Assembly: GCA_031291325.1 (NCBI GenBank)
Contig: JARLJG010000058.1
Coordinates: forward strand, 16,246 to 80,245
Length of the DNA: 64,000 nt
Source of the DNA: Burkholderiaceae bacterium
GTDB taxonomy: Bacteria; Pseudomonadota; Gammaproteobacteria; Burkholderiales; Burkholderiaceae_D
Reading direction: 5' to 3'
The position numbers and the translations under genes were made by a program. Of the stretch, positions 44,180 to 53,081 are shown piece after piece (positions within the stretch are counted from its first letter, which is position 1; every line of letters starts with the position of its first letter). The notes under the pieces are model-generated. The model worked only from the letters and a program-made list of their open reading frames with translations, was not told the origin of the DNA and searched no databases.

Positions 44180-46024
44180 ATGATTCCAGAGGTCGCCCCC
44201 CTTCCGTATCAGCAATTGCTGGTCCAGGCTGAAACCGGCCAGCTAGGGCTATTTCAACTGATTTCCGCTGCCGAATCGCTGATTGCAGCCGGCGATCGCT
44301 TGGCAGCCATCGGCTTGTACCGCGCCTGGCTGAAGAAACCGGACCCGGCGCTGGAATATGCCGCCTATTTCAATCTGGGCGTGCTGCTGGCGGACACCGG
44401 CAGCCAGTCCGAAGCGGAAGCGGCCTACCGGCAGGCAGTGCATTTGAAAAGAGATTTCCCGCAAGCGAACTACAATTTGGGCGTCCAGATGGAGAAGCAG
44501 GGCCGCTTGCAAGCCGCCATCGACCATTGGAAGGCCTCGCTCGACCAGGAAAGCCTGCAAGCGCCGGAGCAAAGCGATACCCACAAGCTCTACCTGAATG
44601 GGCTGGGCCGCTTGTACGACAAGTTTCATCTCTACGAAGAAGCCGAGGAGATGCTGCGCCAGAGCCTTGCGCTCGACCCCGCGCAGAGCGATGCGCTATA
44701 CCATTGGCTGCATCTGCGGCAAAAACAGTGCAAATGGCCGATCATGCGCAGCTTGCCGGGCATAAGCACCGACACGATGTGGGATGCCGCTTCGCCGCTG
44801 GCGATCCTTGGCTTGAGCGACGACCCTGCGCGCCTGCTGAAGACCGCTCGCACCTTCGTCGGCAAGCATGTGTACCCGGTTGCGCGCCTGGTGCCGCAGG
44901 GCCTCAATTACGGCCATCGCAAGATCAGGATCGGTTTCCTGTCGGGCGATTTTTGCCTGCATGCGGTCTCCCTGCTGACGGTGCGTTTATTCGAACTGCT
45001 CGACCGCAGTCGCTTCGAGGTGCTCGGTTTCGGCTGGAGCCGCAGCGACGATACCGCATTCCGCAAGCGGGTGATCGACGCTTTCGATCGCTTCGTCGAT
45101 ATTTCCGAGATTGCCGACGAGGCCGCAGCGCGCCTGATTCAAGAGCAGGAAATCGACGTGCTGGTCGACTTGCAAGGCTTGACTGCCGGCGCCCGCCCCA
45201 ACATCGTCGCGCACGGCCCGGCGCCCGCGCAGATCGCCTACCTCGGCTATCCCGGCACTTCTGCCATCCCGAACGTCGATTACGTGATTGCCGACCAATT
45301 CATTTTTCCCGATGAACTGGCGCCGTATTTCACCGAACAGCCGATTTACCTGGCGGACAGCTTCCAAGTCGCCGACGATACCCGCTCCCAACTTATCGTC
45401 GACGATCCCGTGAAATACGACTTGCCGGCTGGAAAATTTGTTTTTTGCGCATTCAATAATAATTACAAGATCACGCCGGAAATGTTCGAGTCCTGGATGC
45501 GCATCATGCGGCGCGTGCCGGACAGCATCCTGTGGCTGCTGCGCGACAACCAATGGGCCGAGGCGAACATGCTGTCCGCAGCGCGGGCGCATGGCGTCAA
45601 CACCGACCGCCTGTATTTTGCCGGCCGGGTGGCGCCGGAAGACTATCTGGCGCGTTTCGGCGCTGCCGATCTCTTCCTCGACACCTTCCCCTATAATGCC
45701 GGCACCACCGCCAACGACGCGCTATGGGCGGGATTGCCGATCGTGACGCTGTCAGGCCGCAGTTATGTGTCGCGCATGGCGGGCAGCCTGTTGCGCTCGG
45801 TCGGCCTGGAACAATTGATTACTTTTGACGCTGCCGGCTATGAAGAAAAAGCCATCGCCTTCGCCAACGACAAATTGCTGCAAGCGCAGTGCGCGGAGCA
45901 ATTGAAGATGGCGAAAACGCGCAGCGCCGCCATGAATACCCATAAATTCGTCGCCGAGTTCAGCGCCATGCTCGAGCAATTGGCGGGCGGCGAGCGCCCT
46001 TTGCAGAGGGCTGCCTCGCAATGA
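44180..46024 (+). CDS. TPR O-GlcNAc-transferase-like (GT41/SPINDLY) glycosyltransferase 1
   Basis: This 614-aa protein has TPR repeats over about residues 30-190 (AAYFNLGVLLADTGSQSEAE, NYNLGVQMEKQGRLQAAI). The C-terminal GT41 domain follows: GFLSGDFCLHAVSLL with a catalytic-region His261, VLVDLQGLTAGARPNIVAHG, PAPAQIAYLGYPGTSAIPNV, FNNNYKITPEMFESWMRI with the conserved sugar-nucleotide Lys430, and DLFLDTFPYNAGTTANDALW. GT41 enzymes attach a sugar to Ser/Thr of proteins. It sits between the second giant-repeat gene and the exporter, so the Thr-rich giants are the obvious candidate acceptors (inference). The ribosome-binding site is weak; the start is the only plausible one. Confidence 0.88.
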   Translation: MIPEVAPLPYQQLLVQAETGQLGLFQLISAAESLIAAGDRLAAIGLYRAWLKKPDPALEYAAYFNLGVLLADTGSQSEAEAAYRQAVHLKRDFPQANYNLGVQMEKQGRLQAAIDHWKASLDQESLQAPEQSDTHKLYLNGLGRLYDKFHLYEEAEEMLRQSLALDPAQSDALYHWLHLRQKQCKWPIMRSLPGISTDTMWDAASPLAILGLSDDPARLLKTARTFVGKHVYPVARLVPQGLNYGHRKIRIGFLSGDFCLHAVSLLTVRLFELLDRSRFEVLGFGWSRSDDTAFRKRVIDAFDRFVDISEIADEAAARLIQEQEIDVLVDLQGLTAGARPNIVAHGPAPAQIAYLGYPGTSAIPNVDYVIADQFIFPDELAPYFTEQPIYLADSFQVADDTRSQLIVDDPVKYDLPAGKFVFCAFNNNYKITPEMFESWMRIMRRVPDSILWLLRDNQWAEANMLSAARAHGVNTDRLYFAGRVAPEDYLARFGAADLFLDTFPYNAGTTANDALWAGLPIVTLSGRSYVSRMAGSLLRSVGLEQLITFDAAGYEEKAIAFANDKLLQAQCAEQLKMAKTRSAAMNTHKFVAEFSAMLEQLAGGERPLQRAASQ

Positions 46025-46071
46025 CCGCCCCTTCGTGCTGCGCCCGGCAATTCATTTCGACACTATAGACG

Positions 46072-48213
46072 ATGTCCGTATCCTACCAACACTCCGCCAT
46101 CCAATGCTTGACTGCGATTGCGCAACATCACGGCATCCAGGTCAATCCAGAGCGCATCATCCATGACAATGCGCTGGCCGACGAAGAGCCGTCGCCATCC
46201 AATTTGTTGCGCATCGCCGCCGAAATCGGCTTGAAAGCCAAGTTCGACAAGCTCTCCTGGGACGGCTTGTTTGCCCAGGGCGGCGTTTTTCCTATCCTGG
46301 CCCGGCTCAAGGACGGCAACAGCGTCATCATCGTCGGCGCCCGCGCCGAGCACGGCGGCCGCGTTGCGATACTCGATCCGCTGGCCGAGGCCGGCGGCGT
46401 CGAATTGTTCGCCCGCGAGCAATTTATCGAACGCTGGGATGGCGATGTCGTATTCCTCAAACGCGAACATGCGATCGCCGACCCCAACCAGCCATTCGGC
46501 CTGCGCTGGTTCATTCCCGAAATCCTGAAGCAGAAGGCGGCGTTTCGCGATATCGCGATTGCCGCGCTGATGCTGCACCTGTTGGCGCTGGCTTCGCCGA
46601 TTTTCTTCCAGTTGGTGATCGACAAGGTGCTGGTGCATCAAAGCACCTCGACCTTGTGGGTGCTGGCGGTCGGCATCGTGATCGCCCTGGTCTTCGACGC
46701 CATATTCGGCTTCCTGCGCCAGTACATGGCATTGTCGGCGACCAACAAGATCGACATGCGCCTGACGCGCCGCACGTTCGGCCACCTGCTGTCCTTGCCG
46801 ATCGATTATTTCGAGACCACGACGGCGGGCGTCATCGTGCGGCACATGCAGCAACTCGAACGGATTCGGCAATTCCTGACCGGGCGTCTGTTCTTCACCG
46901 GGCTAGATGCTACCGCGCTCTTGATTTTCATCCCTATCCTGTTTTCCTATTCGATCAAGCTGGCCAGCATCACGCTCGTATTCGCTGCGATCATCGCCGC
47001 CATTGTCGCCGGCCTGGTTCCCACGTTTCAACGGCGTCTCAACGCGCTGTATACCGCTGAGGGCCGGCGTCAGGCGATGCTGGTCGAAACCATCCACGGC
47101 ATGCGCACCGTCAAGGCGCTGGCGATCGAGCCGGCGCAGCGCCGCAACTGGGATCAATTGTCGGCGCAAGCGATCACGATGCACTTCCGGGTCGGGGAAA
47201 TTTCCCTCAGCGGCAATGCCATTACCGATTTCCTCGGGAAACTGCTTCCGGTCATCATCATCGTGATCGGCGCGCAAGACGTTTTTGCGCAAACCTTGTC
47301 GGTCGGCGCGTTGATTGCGTTCCAGATGATTTCCGGGCGCGTGATCGGGCCGTTGATCCAGATCGTCGCCCTGGTCAACGAATACCAGGAAACCGCATTG
47401 TCGGTGCGCATGCTGGCCGAAGTGATGAATCGCGCTCCCGAAGGCCGGGTCGGCGCCGGCGGCCTGCGCCCGCAGCTTGACGGCGAAATCACCTTCGAAG
47501 ACGTGACCTTCCGCTATCCCGGCGCCACCGCCGCCGCGCTCGACCGCGCCCGCTTCACGATTGGCGCAGGCTCGGTGGTGGGCATCGTCGGTCGCAGCGG
47601 CTCCGGCAAGACCACGCTGACCAAACTGATCCAAGGCCTGTACCCGGTGCAGGAAGGCATCATCCGCTTCGACGGCACCGACGCCCGCGAAATCGACTTG
47701 TCGCACCTGCGGCGTCAGACCGGCGTGGTGTTGCAGGAAAATTTCCTGTTTCGCGGCACGGTGCGGGAAAACATTTCGCTGACCAAGCCGGATGCCTCCT
47801 TCGAGGAAATCGTCGCCGCTGCCGAAGCCGCCGGCGCCGACGAATTCATCGAGCGCCTGCCGCAAGGCTACGATACCCTGCTGGAAGAAAATGCCGCCAA
47901 CCTGAGCGGCGGCCAAAAGCAAAGGCTGTCGATTGCCCGTTGCCTGCTGTCGCAGCCACGCATCCTGATTCTCGACGAAGCCGCCAGCGCGCTCGATCCC
48001 GAAAGCGAGGCGATCTTCATTCGCAACCTGTCGCGCATTGCAGTCGGGCGCACGGTCGTGATGATTTCGCATCGACTGTCGACGCTGGTCAATGCCGACA
48101 CCATCCTGGTCATGCAGCAAGGCCGATTGATCGACAGCGGCCGGCATGAGGAATTGCTGTTACGCTGCGCAACTTATCAACAATTATGGAACCAACAAAC
48201 AAGCCACCTGTGA
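46072..48213 (+). CDS. Type I secretion ABC exporter with degenerate C39-like domain
   Basis: This 713-aa protein resembles HlyB. An N-terminal C39-like domain occupies about 1-125 (SAIQCLTAIAQHHGIQVNP); at the position of the catalytic Cys of C39 peptidases I read Ser8, and the His of the HlyB motif GRHFIL reads GNSVII. It is therefore probably a non-cleaving substrate-docking domain. Six membrane segments span about 160-440. The ATPase domain has Walker A GRSGSGKTT (Lys513), signature LSGGQKQRLSIA, Walker B ILILDEA and the H-loop SHRLS. The last 28 bp overlap the adaptor gene. No outer-membrane TolC gene is in the window. Confidence 0.93.
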   Translation: MSVSYQHSAIQCLTAIAQHHGIQVNPERIIHDNALADEEPSPSNLLRIAAEIGLKAKFDKLSWDGLFAQGGVFPILARLKDGNSVIIVGARAEHGGRVAILDPLAEAGGVELFAREQFIERWDGDVVFLKREHAIADPNQPFGLRWFIPEILKQKAAFRDIAIAALMLHLLALASPIFFQLVIDKVLVHQSTSTLWVLAVGIVIALVFDAIFGFLRQYMALSATNKIDMRLTRRTFGHLLSLPIDYFETTTAGVIVRHMQQLERIRQFLTGRLFFTGLDATALLIFIPILFSYSIKLASITLVFAAIIAAIVAGLVPTFQRRLNALYTAEGRRQAMLVETIHGMRTVKALAIEPAQRRNWDQLSAQAITMHFRVGEISLSGNAITDFLGKLLPVIIIVIGAQDVFAQTLSVGALIAFQMISGRVIGPLIQIVALVNEYQETALSVRMLAEVMNRAPEGRVGAGGLRPQLDGEITFEDVTFRYPGATAAALDRARFTIGAGSVVGIVGRSGSGKTTLTKLIQGLYPVQEGIIRFDGTDAREIDLSHLRRQTGVVLQENFLFRGTVRENISLTKPDASFEEIVAAAEAAGADEFIERLPQGYDTLLEENAANLSGGQKQRLSIARCLLSQPRILILDEAASALDPESEAIFIRNLSRIAVGRTVVMISHRLSTLVNADTILVMQQGRLIDSGRHEELLLRCATYQQLWNQQTSHL

Positions 48214-49580
48214 GTCCTCACGCAAACTCGCCATCGAGCGAAAAAAAGGCGGACGCCACGGCCATCGAGTTTTTGCCGGACGCCGATGAAATCGAACGAC
48301 GCCCGCTGCCGCGCAGCGCGCGTTCCACCTTGTACGTGCTGGTCTTGACGATTATCTCGTTTCTGCTGTGGGCCACTTTTTCCAAGGTGGACCGCGTGGT
48401 GGTGGCGCACGGCCGCGTCGTCACTCCGTTGCCGAATATCGTCGTGCAACCGCTGGAAACTGCCGTGATCCAAAGCATCGACGTGCAAATCGGCCAAGTC
48501 GTGAAAAAAGGCCAAAAACTGGCGACGCTGGACTCGACCTTTGCCGAAGCCGATCAGGCCGAGCTGAAAACGCATATCGAAAGCCTGGACAACCAGACCG
48601 AAAGACTGAAAGCGGAACTGGCCGGCAAACATCCGCCGCAAAATCCCCTTGCGAATGCGGACAGCAAGATGGAGGCGGAGTTATCTTCCGAGCGCCAAGC
48701 CAACTATAAGGCGCAGATGGAAAAACTCAGCGAAACCATCGCCGGCCTGCACGCGGCGCTGGACACCAATCGGCACGATCAGCAAATCCTGGAGACCCGC
48801 GTCAAATCGCTGCAAGAGATCGAAAGCATGCAAGAGAAATTGGTGGCGCAGCAATTCGGCGCGCGCGTGCATTTGCTGGAAGCGCGCGACAAGCGGCTGG
48901 AAGTCGAGCGCGACATGCAATTGGCGAAAAACAAGGAACAGGAATTAAGACGCCAGTTGGCCGCGTCGGAAGCGGAAAAGACGGCGTTCGAGCTCGGCTG
49001 GCGGCAAAAAATGATGGAAGACTTGCTGGCCACGGCGCACGACCGCGACACGCAAACCGAACAACTGCGCAAGGCCGACCGCCGGCACAAACTGGTGACG
49101 CTGGTTGCGCCGACCGATTCGGTGGTGCTCGATATCGCCAAGCTGTCGCAAGGATCGGTGATCCGCGAGGCGGAAACCTTGTTTACGCTGGTGCAACTCG
49201 ATACGGAACTGGAGTCCGAGGTGCAGATCGACTCCATCGACACCGGCTACGTCAAGGTGGGCGATACCGCGCGCTTGAAACTGGATGCCTACCCGTTCCA
49301 GAAGCACGGCTTCCTGACCGGGCAGATCAAGACCATCAGCGAAGATGCGTTCCGGCGCGACAATCTCGGTAATCCGTCCTTGCTGGCGCAGGGCACCGAC
49401 GCTTTCTACCTGAGCCGGATCACCTTCGGCAACGCCAAACTAAAGAATATGCCGCCACAAGCAAAGCTGCTGCCGGGAATGACCTTGACCGCAGAAATCG
49501 TGGTGGGGAAACGCTCGGTCATGTCCTATCTGCTGTGGCCGCTGGGCAAAGCGGTCGACGAATCGATTGGTGAACCATGA
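48186..49580 (+). CDS. Type I secretion membrane-fusion protein (HlyD family)
   Basis: This 464-aa protein is the periplasmic adaptor of the upstream ABC exporter. The cytosolic N-tail (about 1-45) is followed by one membrane segment (about 47-66: STLYVLVLTIISFLLWATF). A lipoyl-like half (HGRVVTPLPNIVVQPLETAV and VKKGQKLATLD), a long coiled coil (about 115-290) and the second lipoyl/beta-barrel part (LVAPTDSVVLDIAKLSQGSVI, IDTGYVKVGDTARLKLDAYP) complete the HlyD architecture. It starts within the 3' end of the ABC gene. Its stop precedes a palindromic element and the TPR/ATP-grasp gene. Confidence 0.93.
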   Translation: MEPTNKPPVSPHANSPSSEKKADATAIEFLPDADEIERRPLPRSARSTLYVLVLTIISFLLWATFSKVDRVVVAHGRVVTPLPNIVVQPLETAVIQSIDVQIGQVVKKGQKLATLDSTFAEADQAELKTHIESLDNQTERLKAELAGKHPPQNPLANADSKMEAELSSERQANYKAQMEKLSETIAGLHAALDTNRHDQQILETRVKSLQEIESMQEKLVAQQFGARVHLLEARDKRLEVERDMQLAKNKEQELRRQLAASEAEKTAFELGWRQKMMEDLLATAHDRDTQTEQLRKADRRHKLVTLVAPTDSVVLDIAKLSQGSVIREAETLFTLVQLDTELESEVQIDSIDTGYVKVGDTARLKLDAYPFQKHGFLTGQIKTISEDAFRRDNLGNPSLLAQGTDAFYLSRITFGNAKLKNMPPQAKLLPGMTLTAEIVVGKRSVMSYLLWPLGKAVDESIGEP

Positions 49581-49590
49581 CATCGCTTTA

Positions 49591-49620
49591 CTCCCCTCTC
49601 CCGCCTGCGGGAGAGGGGAG
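49591..49620. repeat. Perfect 14-bp palindromic element
   Basis: CTCCCCTCTCCCGC pairs exactly with GCGGGAGAGGGGAG around a CT spacer, 11 bp after the hlyD-type stop. This CCCTCTCCCGC/GCGGGAGAGGG type is common in proteobacterial intergenic space. It could attenuate transcription into the next gene. Confidence 0.6.
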
Positions 49621-49652
49621 CATAAAGCGTAATATCTGCTAGGAAAACCTCT

Positions 49653-51395
49653 ATGGGCAATAAAGCGAATCGACTTGCACCTCGCGTCCAGCAAAAAAAA
49701 GCGCCGCTTTCGGCCGATACGATGAACCGGATGGTCGCGCTCTACAACGGCGGCCAGTGGGAAGAGCTGGCGGCGGCTGCGCGTGACGCCACCAAACACC
49801 ATCCTGAGCATTTTTTCGGCTGGAAAGCGCTCGGCAAGTCCTTGTTGAAGTCGGGCCGACTGGCCGATGCGATCGAACCGTTGACGCGGGTCACCAAGAT
49901 CACGCCGAACGACCCCGATCCGCACAACGATCTGGCCATCGCCTTTCAACATCTCGGAAGGCGCGACGAGGCGGTGGAGTCCTATCGGCGTTTATTGAAA
50001 CTCAACCCCGGCTCCGCCCAGACCCACGATACGCTGGGAGCGCTGCTGTGCGAACTGGCACGCTTCAATGAAGCGGAAATCGAATTTCGGCTGGCGCTGG
50101 CAATCGATCCGCGCTTCGTCCAGGCGCACATCAATCTGGGTTTCGCCGCCGGCACCCTGGGCCGTTGGGACGAAGCGGAGGCCAGTTATCGGCTGGTGCT
50201 GGCGCTCGATCCGAACTTTGCCGAGGCGCATAGAAGGCTGGGCGACCTGCTCTCCCGCATACGCAGCCGCAACACAGAAGCCATCCCTTTTCTCGAACGC
50301 GCAATTGCGCTCAACCCGGCGGACGTGGGATCGGTCATCACGCTCGGAAACGTGCTGATGACGAACGGCCAGTTGGAGGAAAGCCGCGTCATGTTCCGCC
50401 GCGCGCAACAAATCCAACCGTTGATTACCTGGCCCTGCACAAAGCCGACGCCGGACTTTTCCGTCCTGCTGCTCGACGCGCCCGGCGCCGGTTCGACGCC
50501 GGTCAATTACCTGGCCGGGCACTCTGGATACGAAGCCAATTTCGTCGGCATATTGCCGGATTTTAGCTACGATATCGAACTCCTGCGCGCCAAGGCCGAT
50601 GTTGTCGTCAACATGATTGCCGATGCCGACAACGGCCACGAAGTGCTGCCGCTGGCGCTCGAGCTAGCCGACCGCATCGCGCGCCCGATCGTCAATCATC
50701 CGCGCAAAATCATGGGCACGGATCGGGAATCGATCGCGCGCAAGCTGGCCGCAATCCCGCTGTGCCGCATACCGAAGACGCTGCGTCTTACTGCCAGCGA
50801 GATGAACGGCAACCAGTTGCAAGAGCATATCGCGCAACTCGCGCTGCCGGTCTTGATACGTTGCGCCGGCACCCACGGCGGCGACGATTTTGAAAAGGTC
50901 GACGATCTCGGCGCGATTAGCGCGTTCGTGGCGCGCCATCCCGATGCGACGTTTTACATCAGCGAGTTTGTCGACTATCGCGCCGCCGACGGCTATTACC
51001 GCAAATATCGGCTGATCTGCCTGGACGGCCAAATCCTGCCGTATCACCTGGCGATCCACGACCACTGGATGGTGCATCATTTCCGCACCGACATGGCAAA
51101 CCAGGCCTGGATGCGCGAAGAAGAGGAAGCCTTCCTCAAGACGCCGCAAAACGTCTTCAACGCCGAACATTTTGCTGCATTCCACAAGATGTCAGCGGCC
51201 ATCGGCCTCGATTATTGCGGCATCGACTGTTCGCTCGACCGCGACGGCAACATCGTTGTGTTCGAGGCCAATGCGACCATGCTGGTGCACGACGAAAAGA
51301 ATCCGCCATTCCTGTACAAGAATCCGTATATCGCAAGAATCAAGGAAACCTTCGACGCGATGTTGGCCAAGATGGCGGCCAAAGGTTTGTCCTAA
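49653..51395 (+). CDS. TPR / ATP-grasp fusion protein (family 2 of 2)
   Basis: This 580-aa protein starts 8 bases after AGGAAA. Residues 20-260 contain about six TPR units (WKALGKSLLKSGRLADAIEP, LAIAFQHLGRRDEAVESYRR, LGFAAGTLGRWDEAEASYRL). Residues about 270-360 resemble the pre-ATP-grasp region. The ATP-grasp part has VLIRCAGTHGGDDFEKVDDL, FYISEFVDYRAADGYYRKYR and a canonical metal site IVVFEANATMLVHD (E-x-N present, unlike the relative at 29904-31151). The two proteins align throughout the last 250 residues. TPRs suggest docking to a protein substrate. It is the last gene of the co-directional cluster; its TAA overlaps the antiparallel stop of the flagellin gene. Confidence 0.8.
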   Translation: MGNKANRLAPRVQQKKAPLSADTMNRMVALYNGGQWEELAAAARDATKHHPEHFFGWKALGKSLLKSGRLADAIEPLTRVTKITPNDPDPHNDLAIAFQHLGRRDEAVESYRRLLKLNPGSAQTHDTLGALLCELARFNEAEIEFRLALAIDPRFVQAHINLGFAAGTLGRWDEAEASYRLVLALDPNFAEAHRRLGDLLSRIRSRNTEAIPFLERAIALNPADVGSVITLGNVLMTNGQLEESRVMFRRAQQIQPLITWPCTKPTPDFSVLLLDAPGAGSTPVNYLAGHSGYEANFVGILPDFSYDIELLRAKADVVVNMIADADNGHEVLPLALELADRIARPIVNHPRKIMGTDRESIARKLAAIPLCRIPKTLRLTASEMNGNQLQEHIAQLALPVLIRCAGTHGGDDFEKVDDLGAISAFVARHPDATFYISEFVDYRAADGYYRKYRLICLDGQILPYHLAIHDHWMVHHFRTDMANQAWMREEEEAFLKTPQNVFNAEHFAAFHKMSAAIGLDYCGIDCSLDRDGNIVVFEANATMLVHDEKNPPFLYKNPYIARIKETFDAMLAKMAAKGLS

Positions 51396-52861
51396 CCGAT
51401 CAAGAGCTTGATCAAGCGTCCAGGCATTTCATTGGCTTGCGCCAGCATGGCGGTGCCGGCATTTTGCAGGATTTGGCTGCTCGCCAAGGCCGAGGTTGCC
51501 GCCGCATAGTCGGTGTCTTGGATGCGCGCCTGTGCGGCGGAAAGATTGACCGAACCGGTGGCCAGGTTGGAATGGATCGCCACCAATGTATTCTGGCTGG
51601 CGCCCAAATAAGCGGCGATGCTGCTGCAATCCGCGATTTGCGTGTCGATATAACTGATCGTTTGCTCGGCTGTGGCGGCGCTGCTGACATCGGCAACCGA
51701 TCCGTCCACCGCAATCGGAACGGCAACCGTGCCGCCGGAATCGACCGAGCGGTAGACCCCGGCAGTCAAGCCGGCGTTGCCGGGATCGTTACCGGCAATG
51801 CTTATTTCCGACGCATTTGACGAAGCGGTCGTGGTCAGCGTGACGGTGCCTTGCGTCGAACTCAGCCCAAGCTGTTGCTCCAGGCCCGACACGGACTGCG
51901 CAATATCGATATTCCTGCCATCGGCTGCGGTGAGGATCAAGGTGCTGCTATTCGATCCGCCCAGCGTCGCCGTCACGCCGGTGCTGGCCGATACCGTGTT
52001 GACTGCACCGCCCAGACTGGCAGCCAGATCGGCGCCGCTAGTGCCGGAAAATGCTCCGAGAGCCACCCCATTGATCGACAGCGCGCCGGCAGAAAAATGG
52101 CCTACGCTTTGCACGCTGGAACTGATTGACGTGCTCGCCGTCGCCGTGAAATTCGCAATGCCGGCATTGTTGATCGCATTGTTGATCGCATTGGCGATGG
52201 CCCAGGCGCTGGAACTCGATTGGCCGGGCTGCGCCCCGGCAACCGACGCGCCGATCGCAGTGCCGTCGATCTTCAAATCCCCCGCCGACAGTGCCGCCAC
52301 GGTTTGACCGGACACGCTGGCCTGCTGCAAGGGCACGTTGACCGTTTCCGTGCCGCCGGTGGAATTGGTGAAGGCGGCAGGAATGGTAAGCTGCAGCGTC
52401 TGGTTGGCATTCGCGCCAATTTGCAATTGTTGCGCGGTAAAGGTGCCATCGAGCAAATTGGTGCCATCGAAATTCGTTTGTTGGGCGATTTGGCTGTTTG
52501 CGGCAATCAACTGGTTGACTTCGGTCTGTAGCGCCTGGCGGTCGGCTGCCGTGTACGTGGCATTGGCGGACTGGACCGCCAAGGTGCGGACTTTCTGAAA
52601 ATTTTCCGTCATTTGGGCGATTGCGCCATTTGCCACTTGCAGCAGCGAGATACCGTCATTGGCGTTTTGGCCGGCTTGATCGTATCCATTGATCTGGGCG
52701 GTCATCTGTCCGATGATCGCGTAGCCTGCGGCATCGTCCGCTGCGCTATTGATGCGCAATCCGGTCGATAGTCGTTGTATTGCCGAATTGACCTTGCCCT
52801 CCGATGCCGTCATTGCTTGTTGCACGAACAGCGAAGGAACATTGGTATTAATCGCCAGCAT
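51392..52861 (-). CDS. fliC: Flagellin
   Basis: This 489-aa protein has the conserved D0/D1 N-terminus (MLAINTNVPSLFVQQAMTAS, then IQRLSTGLRINSAADDAAGY, GQNANDGISLLQVANGAIAQ) and the C-terminal D1/D0 (ARIQDTDYAAATSALASSQI, MLAQANEMPGRLIKLLIG). The central domain (about 175-400) is Ser/Thr/Ala-rich and contains a flagellin-IN-like repeat pair. It assembles into the filament after export by the flagellar system. It is a single gene without other flagellar genes in the window. A sigma-28-type promoter lies about 130 bp upstream. The neighbouring glycan genes make glycosylation of the Ser/Thr-rich centre possible. Confidence 0.95.
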   Translation of the reverse strand: MLAINTNVPSLFVQQAMTASEGKVNSAIQRLSTGLRINSAADDAAGYAIIGQMTAQINGYDQAGQNANDGISLLQVANGAIAQMTENFQKVRTLAVQSANATYTAADRQALQTEVNQLIAANSQIAQQTNFDGTNLLDGTFTAQQLQIGANANQTLQLTIPAAFTNSTGGTETVNVPLQQASVSGQTVAALSAGDLKIDGTAIGASVAGAQPGQSSSSAWAIANAINNAINNAGIANFTATASTSISSSVQSVGHFSAGALSINGVALGAFSGTSGADLAASLGGAVNTVSASTGVTATLGGSNSSTLILTAADGRNIDIAQSVSGLEQQLGLSSTQGTVTLTTTASSNASEISIAGNDPGNAGLTAGVYRSVDSGGTVAVPIAVDGSVADVSSAATAEQTISYIDTQIADCSSIAAYLGASQNTLVAIHSNLATGSVNLSAAQARIQDTDYAAATSALASSQILQNAGTAMLAQANEMPGRLIKLLIG

Positions 52862-52992
52862 CCTAAGCTTTCAATTTCTTTAACCCAAACCGGAGACCGA
52901 ATGGCTTGACCACCACTAGCCGGCGGCAAAAACAGACAAAAATGTTGAAAGCGATGGCACCCAGTCGCAATGTCGACGAGGCTCTACGAAAT

Positions 52993-53019
52993 CTATCGGT
53001 CAAACGAGGGATATCTTTA
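52993..53019 (-). promoter_or_regulatory. Sigma-28 (FliA) promoter of the flagellin gene
   Basis: On the minus strand TAAA (complement of 53016-53019) is followed by a 15-base spacer and ACCGATAG (complement of 52993-53000). This compares well with the sigma-28 consensus TAAA-N15-GCCGATAA (all four and 6 of 8 matched). It lies about 130 bp upstream of the flagellin ATG. Confidence 0.8.
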
Positions 53020-53049
53020 ACGGCAGCAAGAATTTGCCGCGAAACCGCG

Positions 53050-53072
53050 AGCGCCATACGGCATATGGCGCT
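53050..53072 (-). terminator. Hairpin at the end of the polysaccharide operon
   Basis: AGCGCCATA and TATGGCGCT form a perfect 9-bp stem with a 5-base loop, 9 bp downstream of the stop of the DUF4422 gene. It separates the leftward polysaccharide operon from the flagellin promoter. No U-tract follows, so it may be a weak or rho-dependent terminator. Confidence 0.5.
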
Positions 53073-53081
53073 TGAAAACTG

